Source: Sparassis latifolia (taxonomy: Eukaryota; Basidiomycota; Agaricomycetes; Polyporales; Sparassidaceae). From it: 64,000 nt of DNA. The stretch's first letter is position 1. Every line of letters begins with the position of its first letter. The stretch lies in NCBI GenBank assembly GCA_018466975.1, contig CM031554.1, positions 930,001-994,000 on the forward strand, given 5' to 3'. The notes beneath the pieces are model-generated. The model saw only the letters and a list, made by a program, of their open reading frames with translations. It ran no database searches and was not told the origin of the DNA. The position numbers and the translations under genes are program-made. Below, piece by piece: positions 10,517 through 22,298 of the stretch.

Positions 10517-13500
10517 ATGGTACCTACTCTCTTGCGGTATCGCTCTTCCAGATTCTTCTTGACGCTAGCCTCGGCCTTATTGCAATATGTTCCCTTTCCC
10601 TCGAGTTCTAGCTTCGTGTCGTCAGGTGGCGCCCTCGCTCGGAGGAGTGACCTTGACAGGCACAGCCCGGAATTCATCGTATTCGCCTGCCTCATTCCCA
10701 TTCTCGTCCTTCTTTCGGGTTTGTTTGCCGGTCTAACACTAGGGTACATGAGTCTCGACGAGACTCAATTGCATGTTTTAAGTATAAGCGGTACTCCGTG
10801 AGTGGCTCTTCCTGGTTTGACCCATTGGCCTGGGCTCACTTGTTCACAGACAGCAGAAGGAGTACGCTAACAAGATCAAGCCAATTCGAAAAGATGGCCA
10901 TTTGCTTCTTGTCACGCTGCTTTTAGCGAACATGATCACGAATGAGACACTTCCAGTCATTGCTGACCCTGTGCTCGGAGGTGGCGTACAGAGCGTCGTC
11001 GTCAGTACCGTTCTGATTGTGATGTAAGTCTGCCAAACAACTGTCACACGAGCTTGTATTCGTTTTGACGCGCTCGACGCGTCTTACATGGCTCCGGTGA
11101 TCGACGTCCCACGTGATAATGAACACTATGATTAACAATGAACATTGTTCACGCTGTACAGATTCTCGGAGATTATCCCCCAATCTCTTTGCACACGCTA
11201 CGGGCTTTACTATGGCGCAAAGATGGCTGGCTTCGTGCGCGTCCTTATTTGGGTTCTGGTATGCTTGCCTTACCTCGACAAATTGTTTTTCGCTGGTGCT
11301 GACGGCAGTTTCATCCACTTTCAGGGTATTGTTGCATATCCCGTTGCAAAATTACTTGAATTCGTTCTAGGACCCCATCATGGTATTATCTACCGGCGCG
11401 CAGAGCTCAAGGAGCTGATAGCCATGCATTCGAAGGCGGGCGAACTGGGTGGTGACCTGAAGTCAGACACTGTCACCATTATCGGAGGCGCGTTGGATTT
11501 GCAGGAGAAGGTACCGAGCATCGTTTCTCGCCTGAATTACTTGTCCTAATCTAGGTGTAGGTGGTGAAGCAAGCAATGACGCCGATCAAGGATGTATTCA
11601 TGCTCAGTATCGATGCCAAGCTTGACTATGAGATGCTGCGCAAGATATGTTTGACAGGTCACTCCCGTGTACCCGTGTACGAGGAGGTGGAGATGCCTGC
11701 TCCGCATATTGTTGGAAATGTGCGTCATAGCCCCTTGTTTGCGTCTCTGTCAATTAACTCCGGTGGCATGTAGGAATTCAGTGACGTATTCGTAGATGAG
11801 GCTGTTCTAAGCAATATCACCCCCGGGTCTTCAGAAATGATCAGGGTGAAGAAGATCATTGGTATCTTACTGGTCAAACAGGTATTACACTCCCTATCTG
11901 CATGTGGGCTGGAGAGATGCTAACGTCAGATGATACTTTTAGTGTGTTCTATTAGATCCCAAAGGTATGGGTCACAGTTATCTATACCACACGGCTCTCG
12001 CTCATTTTGTCTTGTCAGACGCCACTCCGCTCCGTAAGATACCCTTGAACAAAGTGCCGTTTGTACCCAATAACGAGCCGCTGCTCGGGATCCTTGACAA
12101 GTTTCAGGAAGGGCGTTCCCATATGGCAATTGTAAGCCGTTTCAGCGTGGAACGCGCCGCGAGTGTCAAGCAGGCAGTGAAGCGTGGGCTCACACAACGC
12201 CTGCTGGATCGCGTGGGCATGGGTGACAGCGACTCGTCCTCAAGCTCGGACGACGATTCCGACGATGGATCTACCGTTGCGACCGGACGTCCTCGACGCA
12301 AGCGGGACAGACTCAGGAACATGAAGAAGAAGAAATCGTCTGCAGAAGATAGCAGTGGCAATGACGAGACCCTGAAGGAAGACAGTACCAAGGCAAACAG
12401 CGATAACGATACCCATACTGCGAGTAGTCCCACCCGTATACGGGTGCGAGGAAGAAAAAAGAGGAAAGCCCAACGAACGCCTGATCTTGAGATGGGCATA
12501 GTTGAGGGTGACAGTGGCTCTAATAATAGAAAGCCCAGTGTGACACTCCCGAAGGTGGTCGGGTTCTGGGGTCGCGAGCAGAGCATGCCTGCAGACGCTG
12601 TTTTGGCAAAGGACAGCGCTAAGGAGGTTGGTCCTTCCTTCCTTGAAGCTCGGTTGACCACTGATGATAACCTTGTATAGTTCTTGCAAAGTGTCGACCC
12701 TGCTGTTATGCCCCTCGGTATTATCACTTTGGAAGACGTTTTAGAAGGTACGTTCAAGCGTGTTCCATATGATACCTCTCTGATTTGTTGCAGAACTTAT
12801 TGGCGAGGAGATCTACGATGAGTTCGATCCTCAAGGGCACCCTGATCTCTCGTCCTACGCCCAGACTGAAGCCAAAGTTGCGCGTTCTTTGCAGCGCAGA
12901 CGCTCCGATTCTCAGCTCCCCACGATGCCCGGAGAACCTGTGGCTGCCCTTGGTTCTGATCTAAAGAACGAGATGGACGGTTCGAAATCCCTTATTTCGC
13001 TGACCGCCATGAAGCCGATGGGTACTTTAAGAGCGCTCAATCTCAAAGGGTTAAGTTTCACGCGGTCAAGAAGTGCCCCGCCTTCGCCTAGAGAGCAAAC
13101 GCACCAGAAAGGCGAAGGGCGCTATACACCTGCAACCGTACTTGAGGACACTGTGTCGGTTGTGGAAGGCTCTCCAGATATCGACCTCTCTGACGACGGC
13201 ACGATCTTCTCCTCTCCGTATGTTGGCGCAGAGGTTGCTGTAGCTTCTCATGAAAGGCAGGACCTGCCGTCCATTACGGTAACGTCTCCTTCGGGCTCAG
13301 GTCTCCCTAGCAGTTCTCCACGTTCGAAGACCGTGCAGAACTTCATCTCCCCTGGTGCGGTCGTGCCACAGTCCGTCAACGTTACGGCACCTCGCAGTTC
13401 GTCGCCGTCGCTTGAGCAGGCTATCCTTATCGAGCGGATGCGCCGTGCCGCGGCGGGCGTATCTCAAGCTGGACCGAAAGGAGCTCGTTTCAAGAGCAGT

Positions 13501-13647
13501 CCACTGAGTGGGGAGAGAAGCGGGGTCATTCCCGCTGAGACGGTGAGGCGCAACCTGAGTACCGCAAGTGAGGAAGTTGGGTCTGAGGATGGTCGGACTT
13601 ATGAGGATAGTGATGGGAGCGCGTCGTGTAACGGCCGAGAAGGATAA
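10517..13647 (+). CDS. CNNM/Mam3-type membrane protein (DUF21 plus CBS pair)
   Basis: Homologues are integral vacuolar or plasma-membrane proteins involved in Mg2+/Mn2+ homeostasis (yeast Mam3, animal CNNM). Exons: 10517-10797, 10850-11023, 11162-11510, 11561-11719, 11774-11881, 11943-11964, 12019-12626, 12681-12747, 12794-13647. The N-terminal DUF21 part has the helices FACLIPILVLLSGLFAGLTL and LLLVTLLLANMITNETLPV, and the ESDT-type stretch FSEIIPQSLCTRYG. Then come the CBS pair (VVKQAMTPIKDVFML; PLGIITLEDVLEELIGEEIY) and a long Ser-rich tail. About 170 acidic/basic low-complexity residues separate the CBS halves, as in fungal relatives. A TAG at 12678 lies inside a 54-nt intron with a weak GTTGGT donor. 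Exon 6 is only 22 nt. ATG 10427 is an alternative start. Confidence 0.92.
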
Positions 13648-14027
13648 AAAGGGACAGGACAAGGAATGAGTGGAGGGAGTGCAATTTTATGTTGGCGAAT
13701 GTCACTAACCGAGGTTTCATACCTGCTGAACTTGTGTAATCCACAGTGCAGCGATAGACTGTAACACCTGGATAGATCTCCCTTCTGAGATGTGTGTATA
13801 CGTACATGTACGTTGTGGCTCGTGGTGTCTACAAAGTTATGTCGAATTGCTTTCACCCAATTATCTGCATGGTGTCGAAAACATCTTTTGTTGCCGCTGG
13901 CGACCTTACTCAAGTACTCACCTTCCAAATGACGCTTAACGAGCGCTCAGTTGACGAGCGCCTCAGACATCATGCCATTACTTGAAAATTACGCTTGAAC
14001 TAGCCTACATTTTCCACGAGGGCCACC
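13648..14027. other. Short intergenic spacer, no gene seen
   Basis: 380 bases between two plus-strand membrane-protein genes. It should hold the 3' end of the CNNM-type transcript and the promoter of the MFS gene. I found no distinctive motif. Confidence 0.45.
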
Positions 14028-15699
14028 ATGTCTCCTGTACGACTCCCTTCAACTGTTTTAGACATTTGCAGGTCACTTAGGCATCGCCGTGCTCTCTCAT
14101 CGCGACATCCGGCGCGTGGCGATCATCAAGTCGCACAGGACCATGAACTCAAACTGCCGAAAATCGGCTCACTGGTCATCGTGTTATCGGCCAGCGCGCT
14201 CCTTCAGGTGGACCAGTAATTCAATCTACAGTCTATTATGAAAGTGACGAGGCAAAACAGGTTTCTTTCTTCATCATCGTTTCTTCGTCCAATGAATATG
14301 CTCAGCATCTGGGCGGAACTTCGACATTCTCTGGTCTTGTCATAGGCATTCCAACGGTTTTCTCTGGATTAGCGCTCCTACCTCTTATGAAGGTTGACCA
14401 AGGTTTGCTCCTTCCGTGTTCGGAGTGGATAAATTGTTTAATGGACTGCTATACCAGGTCGATACAAACGTCCACTCCATTTCGCATGCGGATCTGCCAT
14501 GATTGGGAGCATCCTGTATAGCCTGGCATATAAGGCGAACTTCCTGTATTTGATTCTTATCGGACGGATTGTCTCCGGCTTCGGGTTCACCTTCTGGATG
14601 TACTCGAAACGTTACTGTTCGGATCCCCGTATAGTCGGCATCCGTAGAAGAACCACTTTGGCAGGTTGGCTAGTCCTTGGCCAGGGCGCAGGCTTCAGTA
14701 TCGGACCGTTCATCGGTGGTCTGTTGTATGTTATTCTTAACTTAGTCGCATGTCGTCGACTGACCGATTAAGGACAGGTACCGAGTTGGTTTTTCTAACT
14801 CAGTGTTCAATGGCTACACTAGTCCGACTTGGATCATGGCCATTATATGGGCTGTATTTTGGGCCGTAGCTGCAGTTGTGTACGAGGACGTCCCAATCAC
14901 ACCATCAGCACCTTCAGCTATCGAACTTGCACCGGTTTTGACGAATTTGCAACCCGGTGTTGGAGTTTCCGGCTCAGCAGACCTTCAACAAGACACAGGG
15001 CCTTCGGTGAAGCAAGAAGAAGAGATTACGGTTGTATTTGCTCCCACGACCGAGCTAGAGACGATCCCCCTTCAGACAGAGGAACCGCGTGTCCGCATGA
15101 GCTTGCCGCAGTGGGGTGTGACCGCTACCATGTGCTGGTTCGCGATGACATGCTTCTTCATCCTGGGTGCTTGGGAGGCCAACATCCCCGTCTTCACCGC
15201 GATGCATTCGGCTCTATCTCCCTTCCAGTTCTCCCCTTATGCCGCTGGAAACCTGATCGCCCTGGGCGGTATCTGCACTATTCCCTTCCTGTTGCTAAAT
15301 GTCTTCTTCGCGCGCCGCGTGCAGGACCGTCACACGCTGGCGATAGGCACCTCACTGGGGCTTGTCGGGCTCATCATCACCATCGCGATTTTCTCCACGC
15401 GGAAAGTGAACTACGGCAGTCTCTTCGTGTGCTGGTTCCTCATAGCTCTCGGGTTCAACCTCGCCAGTACGGTCACACTCAGCCTGCTATCGAAGCAGCT
15501 GCCCGGGGATTGGAACGCCAAGATCAGCCTAGCGATCCAGTACAGTAACTATACCGGTCGCGTCACCGGTGCTGTCTGGGGCGGCTCAGGGGTGACGGTA
15601 GGAATGCTCAACTATGTTGGATTGCAGATCGCGGTGGTCGGGATCGGAGCAGTGATGTTTTTAACGTTGTGGAAGAATCTCAAGGCCAAAACTGGCTGA
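14028..15699 (+). CDS. Major facilitator superfamily transporter, MFSD8/SPX-MFS-like
   Basis: Polytopic membrane transporter. Exons: 14028-14207, 14261-14402, 14458-14725, 14778-15699; phases close exactly and give about 503 residues. Membrane segments are visible from the start (LVIVLSASALLQVSFFIIVS) through the last helices. The conserved loop-2/3 block reads GRYKRPLHFACGSAMIGSIL then GRIVSGFGFTFW, followed by an Arg-rich loop and GPFIGGLLYRVGF. This arrangement resembles the MFSD8 and SPX-MFS branch, but there is no SPX domain on this protein. A hydrophilic central loop of about 75 residues (Glu/Pro/Thr-rich) divides the two halves. Substrate cannot be read from sequence; vacuolar or lysosomal location is family-based inference only. 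Confidence 0.88.
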
Positions 15700-15915
15700 A
15701 TGCCTCGCGCATTTGCACCCATAGATCACGCCAATGCGATTGGATAGTCAATTCTTCAGGCATCCTCGATTTTCTCAGTGTTTCAAGTCTTCAAATGACG
15801 TTACTCGAATTATTCGAATGTGATCATCTGTCTCCGAGAGGGTTGTCAGTAAAAGAATCGTTAGATACAGCTATCGTACAGAAGTCAAACTTATCGAATT
15901 AGAACACAATCACTG

Positions 15916-17623
15916 CTATCTCTTCATCCTCGCCTTCCTCCTTGTTCTTGGTCGCTCATTTGTATCCTCATCCCCAGCTTTCTGACTGAGGGCTTTCTCT
16001 AGTAGTGCTTCGTTGTGCAGACAAGTAACGAATTCCCGGATGAAGGGCTCGTAGTCAAACGTCCGACCGATGTGTTCGGTCTTAATGCGATAATATTTAG
16101 AGGCCCCTTTAGGGAGACAAACGGGACACTACTTACGTGCATGTTTCGAGACTTCTCAATCTCGTCCTCGACCGCTATCTTGGCAGACATGGCGTTGCGC
16201 ACACACTCGTCCCAGACACCCGGCAGTTTGCGGGATGGCATTTCCAATATGGCGAGCTCTTTCTCCATCTTGTGTGAACCAAAGCCACGGCTGAACACTG
16301 TACTGTCGGATGATGGCCGGACTGACGTGGAAAAGGCCTCTTTGCTACTTGCAAGGAGTACTGGGTCGACCTAATGATGCCATCAGGATACTTGATATGC
16401 GGCCGCAGCACCTCAAAGGGCCACTGGTTCATAGAGGACTGACCTTGTCTGCCCAGCCATCCGGAAATGTCTCGTTTAATTGTCGCTCCAACGCAGTGCG
16501 TTCCCGCTTGAGCATCTCCAGTCCATCGCTTGCCTTCTGGTACCGATCTTCCACGATGGCTAGCAAGTTGAACCGGATATGCTCGCCTTCACCCGCACTG
16601 CGGAGGTACTTCTCCATCTTCATCCGCAGCGCGGGGCGCACGATGTCCATCCAACTTCTCCGAGCAGATCTGGCACTGCCGTCGACCTCGCCGACTTCGA
16701 GGGGCCCAGACTTACGGAGTCCGTCCAGCTCCCACACCTTGTCGTCTACGTGCGCGTAGCCGATAAAGTGGTAGGATTCTTGTTTGGTATCGGTACCATC
16801 CGCCGTGCTCTGCTTAGATTTCGAGGTGCTACCACTGGCCTTGCGTTTCTTAGCAGGTGGCAGTTTCAATATGTCTTGCGGCTTCTGTTTAGAATTTTGA
16901 GTTTCGATGGTGGAGGCAGCCACGGCATGGAGAGAGGCGCGAATATCTGCGGGGCTGTGCGGAAAAGGCCAGATTAGCGAGTACTATCTACCAATATTCA
17001 AAAGGCACGTACCGTGCCAGCGAGTTCTGAGCATTCCGTATGAATGGAGAGTTTGCGATTGCCAGTCCCCTCATCTACGTGTTTTTCCGGGCATCATAAG
17101 CTGTGGCATGGGCAACTAGGAAACAGCATTGAAACACACCACAGGCGACATCTTCTCTGTAAAGGCGTGGAAGTCTCGTAACTGTTCGCCTATGTCGATA
17201 TCGGGGCAGTTCAGGAGAACGTTGAGAATCGCTTGCGATGCGCATGCATCTTCGCTCAGCTGGTTGGCAAACCATACCCGCTGCGCGTCCCTGTCTTCGA
17301 GCTCATTGTCAGAGCCTGCATCCTCTTGGCTATCATTGTCGTCTGTGCACAAGTAGCAGAAGATGAGTCCATTGGGCTCTAGATGGTCCGTATCCCAAGG
17401 TTCGATGCCATAAATCTCGATGACTTCCAAGCCTTGCACTCCAAGTTTCCGGATGAGTGACGTGAAGACACCTTGTTCGGTTACCGCAAGAGGATAGTTA
17501 GCACTCAGATGATTCTCGTTGCCAGTGGGACACACCTGGGTCCGATTCAATGACGGAGAAGGGGCTCCCGGTCTGATCGTGCGACACGCTCAGACTGCTA
17601 GTACCAGGCATCATGATCTCCAT
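15916..17623 (-). CDS. UCH37/UCHL5-type ubiquitin C-terminal hydrolase
   Basis: Cysteine deubiquitinase of peptidase family C12. Relatives act at the proteasome or with INO80/Polycomb-type complexes. Minus-strand exons: 17536-17623, 17140-17471, 17013-17074, 16444-16954, 16137-16370, 15916-16080; 463 residues. Start ATG 17623 leads into ESDPGVFTSLIRKLG. The oxyanion Gln and catalytic Cys lie in NQLSEDACASQAI, the His in YHFIGYAHV and the Asp in WELDGL. A helical middle (RFNLLAIVEDRYQKASDGL) precedes the C-terminal ULD-type block (RTFDYEPFIREFVTCLHNEA) and a basic tail. An acidic insertion precedes the Cys. A Lys-rich stretch (PAKKRK) occupies the active-site crossover region, making a nuclear form plausible. 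The MFS gene converges on it from 217 bases away. Confidence 0.93.
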
Positions 17624-17819
17624 AATGCTGCGTGCCTCCCGTTCCGCGCAAGAGTTCGAAGCTGTTTGACACAAACAACTATTAAGTACGTATACTAGTG
17701 CTCAGGATTTCAATGAGAGGATGAGCCTGGACTTAAATGCAAGGCGGAGAGGTGGATTGTGACTAAGTAGTACTGGCGTGACCGATCGTGCCAGGAATCA
17801 CGCGACGTCACATTACGCG

Positions 17820-18380
17820 TGCATGCAAAACCCAACTTTCTCCTTGATCAAGGTTGCCAAGGAGAAATAACACTGGATGCAATTTCCAATAAGTTGAGGA
17901 GACTATGCAAAAGTTATTTGAAAGATAGAGTGAATCAATTTAGTGGAACTTGCACTGCTTAGGAGAGACTTATCTGAAAGTTATCCTAGAAATGGAAAAC
18001 TTATTATTATTTCTACTTTGGGATAGGTTTCAAATAACTTTCAGATAAGTCTCTTGTAAGCCATGCCACTTACACTAAACTTATTCACTCTACTATCAGT
18101 GACCCGGAAATGCCATATGGCCCAGAAGTGCCATACCTTTCTCTACAGTTTGATTCTCAGCACCAACTGCCTCAAAATTATTTAGGCATGCTCTCATACA
18201 TTGCACTTCAACACTGTGAAAGTTTAGGAATTAAATGTGGCCCACTTGGGTCCCACGGAAGATCGGGATTGCCGGAATGTATTTGGCTGGTGCCACACCT
18301 CGGCATGTGTCCAAAATGTTCAACTCTAGTGGGAAAAATCCGAAAAAATAGCTTCTAGTATTCTATACTATCGTTACCCC
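17820..18380 (+). repeat. Plus-oriented copy of an inverted duplicated sequence (unknown element)
   Basis: The stretch containing ggatgcaatttccaataagt at 17877-17896 and gttatttgaaaga up to 17925 recur in reverse complement at about 23876-23927. The sequence actatcgttacccc ending at 18380 also recurs in reverse complement near 23838-23852. Both copies encode a similar peptide (TLDAISNKL.....YLKD), so they look like fragments of a protein-coding element or duplicated gene that I cannot name. This copy is interrupted by the MITE at 17928-18090 and, at its right edge, by the LTR retrotransposon. It holds an extra 250 bases with an 82-codon frame (18110-18358) absent from the other copy. Confidence 0.65.
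17928..18090. mobile_element. 163-bp hairpin MITE with TA target duplication
   Basis: Two 57-base arms (17928-17984 and 18034-18090) are inverted repeats with about 84% identity around a 49-base centre. Their inner 21 bases are perfectly complementary. Outer ends read GAGTGAAT / ATTCACTC and are flanked by TA (17926-17927 and 18091-18092). The reverse-oriented copy of the host sequence near 23870 reads straight through gaaagaTActatcg, which is the empty site. TA duplication and long inverted ends fit a non-autonomous Tc1/mariner-type element. No transposase is encoded. Confidence 0.85.
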
Positions 18381-19219
18381 TGTTACAAAGCTCCTCTCTG
18401 AGGAACGCGCGGACGACTTCCGCCTCTACCTTTACCGATCACGTGACGATGATGTCACAGAACCCAGACTGACCATGTGACAATGACATCACCGACCACA
18501 TGACCATGATGTCATCATGGTCATCGTGCTTATCTATCCAGAACCCTTATCTTAGGGCTGTACCGGATCTACAAGATCATCTGACGATATGCGCCTTGTG
18601 CTCAAGGCATGTTTACCTCATGTACAAGATCCAGACCTAGGACGCACTTCCTATCACACACACGACAAAGGCATGTTTGCCTCACCTTTGCCTTACCTTT
18701 ATGATACAGATACCGAACCTTATGGGCATGACCCTAGACCCTGATACATGCGCTAGACGCACGACGACCTCGCTGCTGCCTTGTCTTTGCAGCACGACCT
18801 ATTCCCCATATGGACAGATTATCTCTCACGCAGAGTCATGACTGACTCAGCATTCTCACGACCGTGGGACAGGTATACGAACCCTGTGCCCTTGTATTGA
18901 TACCGATGGACCAATCGTAGTTCTAGTATTACAGGTAGACAGACGCCTGTACTTGTATATAAGACCGACAGGACAAGCTGGAGTCCCCATCTTGTCCTGG
19001 TTACACATCAACCAGTTTTACCATCTACATCTGTGCGACGAATCGACCTTGGTCCGCAGACAGCGGCCAAGCGTTCATAAGACTGCTCCACTGGGCTGAC
19101 CTCTGGTCATCGCTATGACTGGAGGTCGGACCCCTCACGATTGACTTGAGCCTTTGCGAAGGCCTAGTCACTGACGACGACGAACCGGATGTACGGTGGC
19201 GCGACTGGCCCCCGTAACA
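18381..19219. repeat. 5' long terminal repeat
   Basis: 839 bp, TGTTAC to GTAACA. The U3 portion carries three CRE-like TGAC/GTCA palindromic motifs (about 18438-18525). A TATATAAG box at 18956-18963 probably positions the transcript start and so the U3/R border. The 3' copy differs by a few substitutions and one indel, near 19043, 19065-19080, 19095 and 19182. Confidence 0.95.
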
Positions 19220-19609
19220 TTAGGACAAGATAATTATTCCTTGCTCAACCTCCTATGGTTTAGAGCTGATCCGATGACCCCGACCTTGACCGGTTCACAG
19301 ACAGTGACCATATCACGACTTCGACCAGTTCACAGACAGCGACTGTGTCCTTTGACCTCTTGACCGAACAAGGCGACGGATACCTTGCACCTCCTGAGCA
19401 GACAGCTCATCCGACCGAACAAGGCGACGGTTACCTTGCACTTGATTCCTCGTCTTGTCCGAATTGACATTAGGACGACACTACCCGACCTCGACTCGTC
19501 CATGTTCGCAGACAGCGTAACATTAGGACACCCATGACTACAGAGATGGAGATACCATGATTTGACACTCCATTCTCTTGACTTCGACCTTGTCCATTGA
19601 CATTAGGAC
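19217..19609 (+). repeat. Four dispersed copies of ACATTAGGAC next to the 5' LTR
   Basis: Exact ACATTAGGAC occurs at 19217-19226 (spanning the LTR end), 19467-19476, 19520-19529 and 19600-19609. Its first copy sits where a primer-binding site would be expected, and no TGG-type tRNA match is visible there. The surrounding sequence also has paired units such as accgaacaaggcgacgg (around 19363 and 19414) and cagagatggagatacc (around 19541 and 19621). Confidence 0.8.
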
Positions 19610-20027
19610 ACCTGTGACGACAGAGATGGAGATACCGCGATTGACACTCCATTCTCCTGAAATCCAACTTTGGAATGACAAAGAAGACCCTTGTCTGGTC
19701 ATTCCTAGGTGAGACCAGATTTTCATAAGACAATTGATTGGCACCTTGTCCGAGACGAACTCTCAAGAGTTTACCCTTCATTGGGTGACTCTCAGGGGTC
19801 GAATCCCCTCATGCGAGGAAAGCTACGACATGTGTAATAATCAAAGACATGTACGAGCCGCATGTGACTGCGAATCGGAAAGGTTTGGCCACCGTAGAAT
19901 TAGTACCGATTCTATGGACCGTGATGAACTGAGGACGGTGCGCAGCCTTTGACGAAGGACTTAAGTCGCACACTTGATGATCATGGCTGACAACACCGAG
20001 TGCGGCGAGATACCCACGGTGCAGATT

Positions 20028-20252
20028 GATCCCGGGAACGGCAACCCGTATAAACCGTAGACTCTTAATTGAGTCCGATCCGAAGAAAACTTGACGATTG
20101 TTGATCCTGGGAACGGCAACCCATATAAACCGTAGACTCTTAATTGAGTCCGATCTGAAGAACACCCGATGATTGTTGATCCCAGGAACGGCAACCTGTA
20201 TAAACCGTAGACTCTTAATTGAGTCCGATCTGATGACCATTTGATGATTGTG
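20028..20252. repeat. Tandem repeat, three 75-bp units inside the LTR element
   Basis: Units begin at 20028, 20103 and 20178 with gatccYgggaacggcaac-type sequence. Each contains taaaccgtagactcttaatt and ends in a diverged gatgattg stretch. Copies differ at several positions. There is no coding signal across the array. Confidence 0.9.
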
Positions 20253-21638
20253 ATCCCTGAATGGGAGCTCGGACTGAGCAAGTGGACACTCGCTCTCCAC
20301 TATAAACAAACGATAGATCTTGGCTGAGAACACCCTGCATGGCGAGTTACCTGGGGTGCAGAAAGATTGACAACTCGATGCCACTACGAGTTGATGACCA
20401 TGGAATGTTTGAAGATACCGCGAGTTGACACTTCAAAACCATTCCCTGTCGAAGAGGCTCTCGACATTAAAGAAACCGACAATCCGAAGAAGATCCTGAT
20501 GTAACAAAAGGATCTGAACGACGACTGTCGATCACAGCTCTCGACGATAAAGAAACTGAACCTGGATAAACCTTGAATGACATAGTAAAAGGTTCTGACG
20601 GAAGACGGATCCTGGCTCTCCGTATAAACCAATGATCCATACCGAATCTAGGCCGAAGGTTCGACGAGGCGACGATTAGCCTGATGATTGAACTTAACAA
20701 GAGATCATATCACCGAAGAACGACTTGGAGTTAACAGTACACGACACTCCAATCCCCGATAACGACACCCGATATTAGGAAACTCCTAATGGTCCTCTGT
20801 TGACCACCACGATAAAGACTTGAGCATGATCAGACAGACATGACTCACGATCTGATTTGAAGATGTCTGGAAGTCCCAGATGGTCCTTTGTTGACCACCA
20901 CGATGACGATACCCGATGCTAGATGCTTAAATAGGTCTAGCAACCCTCGACGATCAGACAGATCTCGATGGGCGAAACTACTATGAACGACAGCCTTCGA
21001 TATGGCACTTTTGATGACATGCGCGGGGTAGTTCCCCATGGATAGAAAGGATACTGGGTCACGGCCGATCCTTGGATTTGATGTAGACTGTTGTCTCATC
21101 ATCTGGAAGAATAAACTTGACAAATAGACGAAATTCGATATACGACACAGCGACGAATAGGGCATCCATGGAATATGGATGGAGGTAGTCGATTCAATTC
21201 GATACCAACACACGACAAGACCCGACATGAAATATTCGATGAAGTATCATGCTAGGCCGGGGTAGTTCAAACCTAGGCCGGGGTACTTTAATGATGAAGA
21301 CATGAAACTGGACATAAAGACGTGAATGGGAGCTATCGCTTACCATTGGATATTCGATCTGAACCTTTGCTGAGAACACCTAGTAGGGCGAGATACCCGG
21401 GGTGCAGAAAGATTATCAGAAGGACGAACGACCTTGATGAAAGCTGAAAGGCAGGATTATGGCATTCACGGAATGTGAAGGAAGATAACCGACAAAGTGC
21501 GGTATCAACCCAAGATAAGGCCACAATTATCCCGATGATTAGAAACATCGAAGACATGAAACCTGAATGGGAGCTATCGCTCACCCGAAGACGATTAACC
21601 ATGCTGGCATTGATGATGACCAGCCAACCACGATACAT

Positions 21639-21800
21639 GTCCGCAATGACTTAAAACTAGAAGACGACATTTGTCCGTAACGACTTAAAACTAGACGATA
21701 CTTGTCCGCAATGACTTGAAACTAGAAGACGATACTTGTCCGCAATGACTTAAAACTAGAAGACGATATTTGTCCGCAATGACTCGAAACTAGAAGACCC
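21639..21800. repeat. Tandem repeat, five units of 31-34 bp
   Basis: Units start at 21639, 21672, 21703, 21737 and 21771 with TGTCCG(C/T)AA, followed by an actaga(aga)cga core. This is a short satellite-like array in the LTR element interior without coding capacity. Confidence 0.9.
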
Positions 21801-22219
21801 TTGCTGACCACCCTCTTTTTCCCTTTACGATTTGTTACCTGTTTTTATCGGTTTCAGATCCAGGGTATCTGGTTTTTTTGAATGGGAGCTGATAGGGGAT
21901 AGTAGGCGAGGATGCATATCCGAGCCAAAGGAATGAGCCCGAGTGCCCGGGTGACGAGGTACGAGTGGAATCGAGGAGTGACGAGCGAAGCCGAGGAACG
22001 ACAAGAGTAATCGAGGACGAGGAACCCTCCCACAAGGGCAAATTTTTTCCCCCCCTCCTCCCTTCCACCACACTCTCTTTCCATCTTGCGAATTTTTGAA
22101 GACATCGCTACACTATGAGCCCTCCTGATTTTTAGGCCGGGGTAGTAGTAGGGAAGAATGGGCAACGCGAGTTGACCATTCACCGTGCGAAAGCACAAAG
22201 AAACAAGACTAATGGAAGA

Positions 22220-22298
22220 CGATGAACATAGCTGAACAGCTTATGAGAAGAAGACGAACGATGAACATAGCTGAATAGCTTATGAGAAGAAGACGAAC
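22220..22298. repeat. Tandem duplication of a 39-bp unit
   Basis: The unit cgatgaacatagctgaa.agc, ending in gagaagaagacgaa, occurs twice in direct orientation at 22220 and 22259. It lies in the last 350 bases of the retrotransposon interior. Confidence 0.88.

Noticed and set aside
12678..12680. In-frame TAG in the CNNM-type gene, as a nonsense mutation
   Set aside because: It is the acceptor end of a 54-nt intron (12627-12680). Removing the intron joins AKE to FLQSVDP in phase, before the conserved PLGIITLEDV block.
14028..15699. A full SPX-MFS vacuolar phosphate transporter
   Set aside because: The MFS part resembles that branch, but the 50-residue N-terminus before the first helix has no SPX helices. 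The SPX domain in this window is on the RING protein instead.
19794..19809. T-arm-like sequence aggggtcgaatcccct, suggesting a tRNA gene
   Set aside because: No acceptor-stem complement, D-arm or anticodon arm fits at the right distances. It lies inside the LTR element interior.
20028..21800. A CRISPR-like repeat array
   Set aside because: Units are directly adjacent or degenerate without unique spacers of constant length, and the host is a eukaryote.
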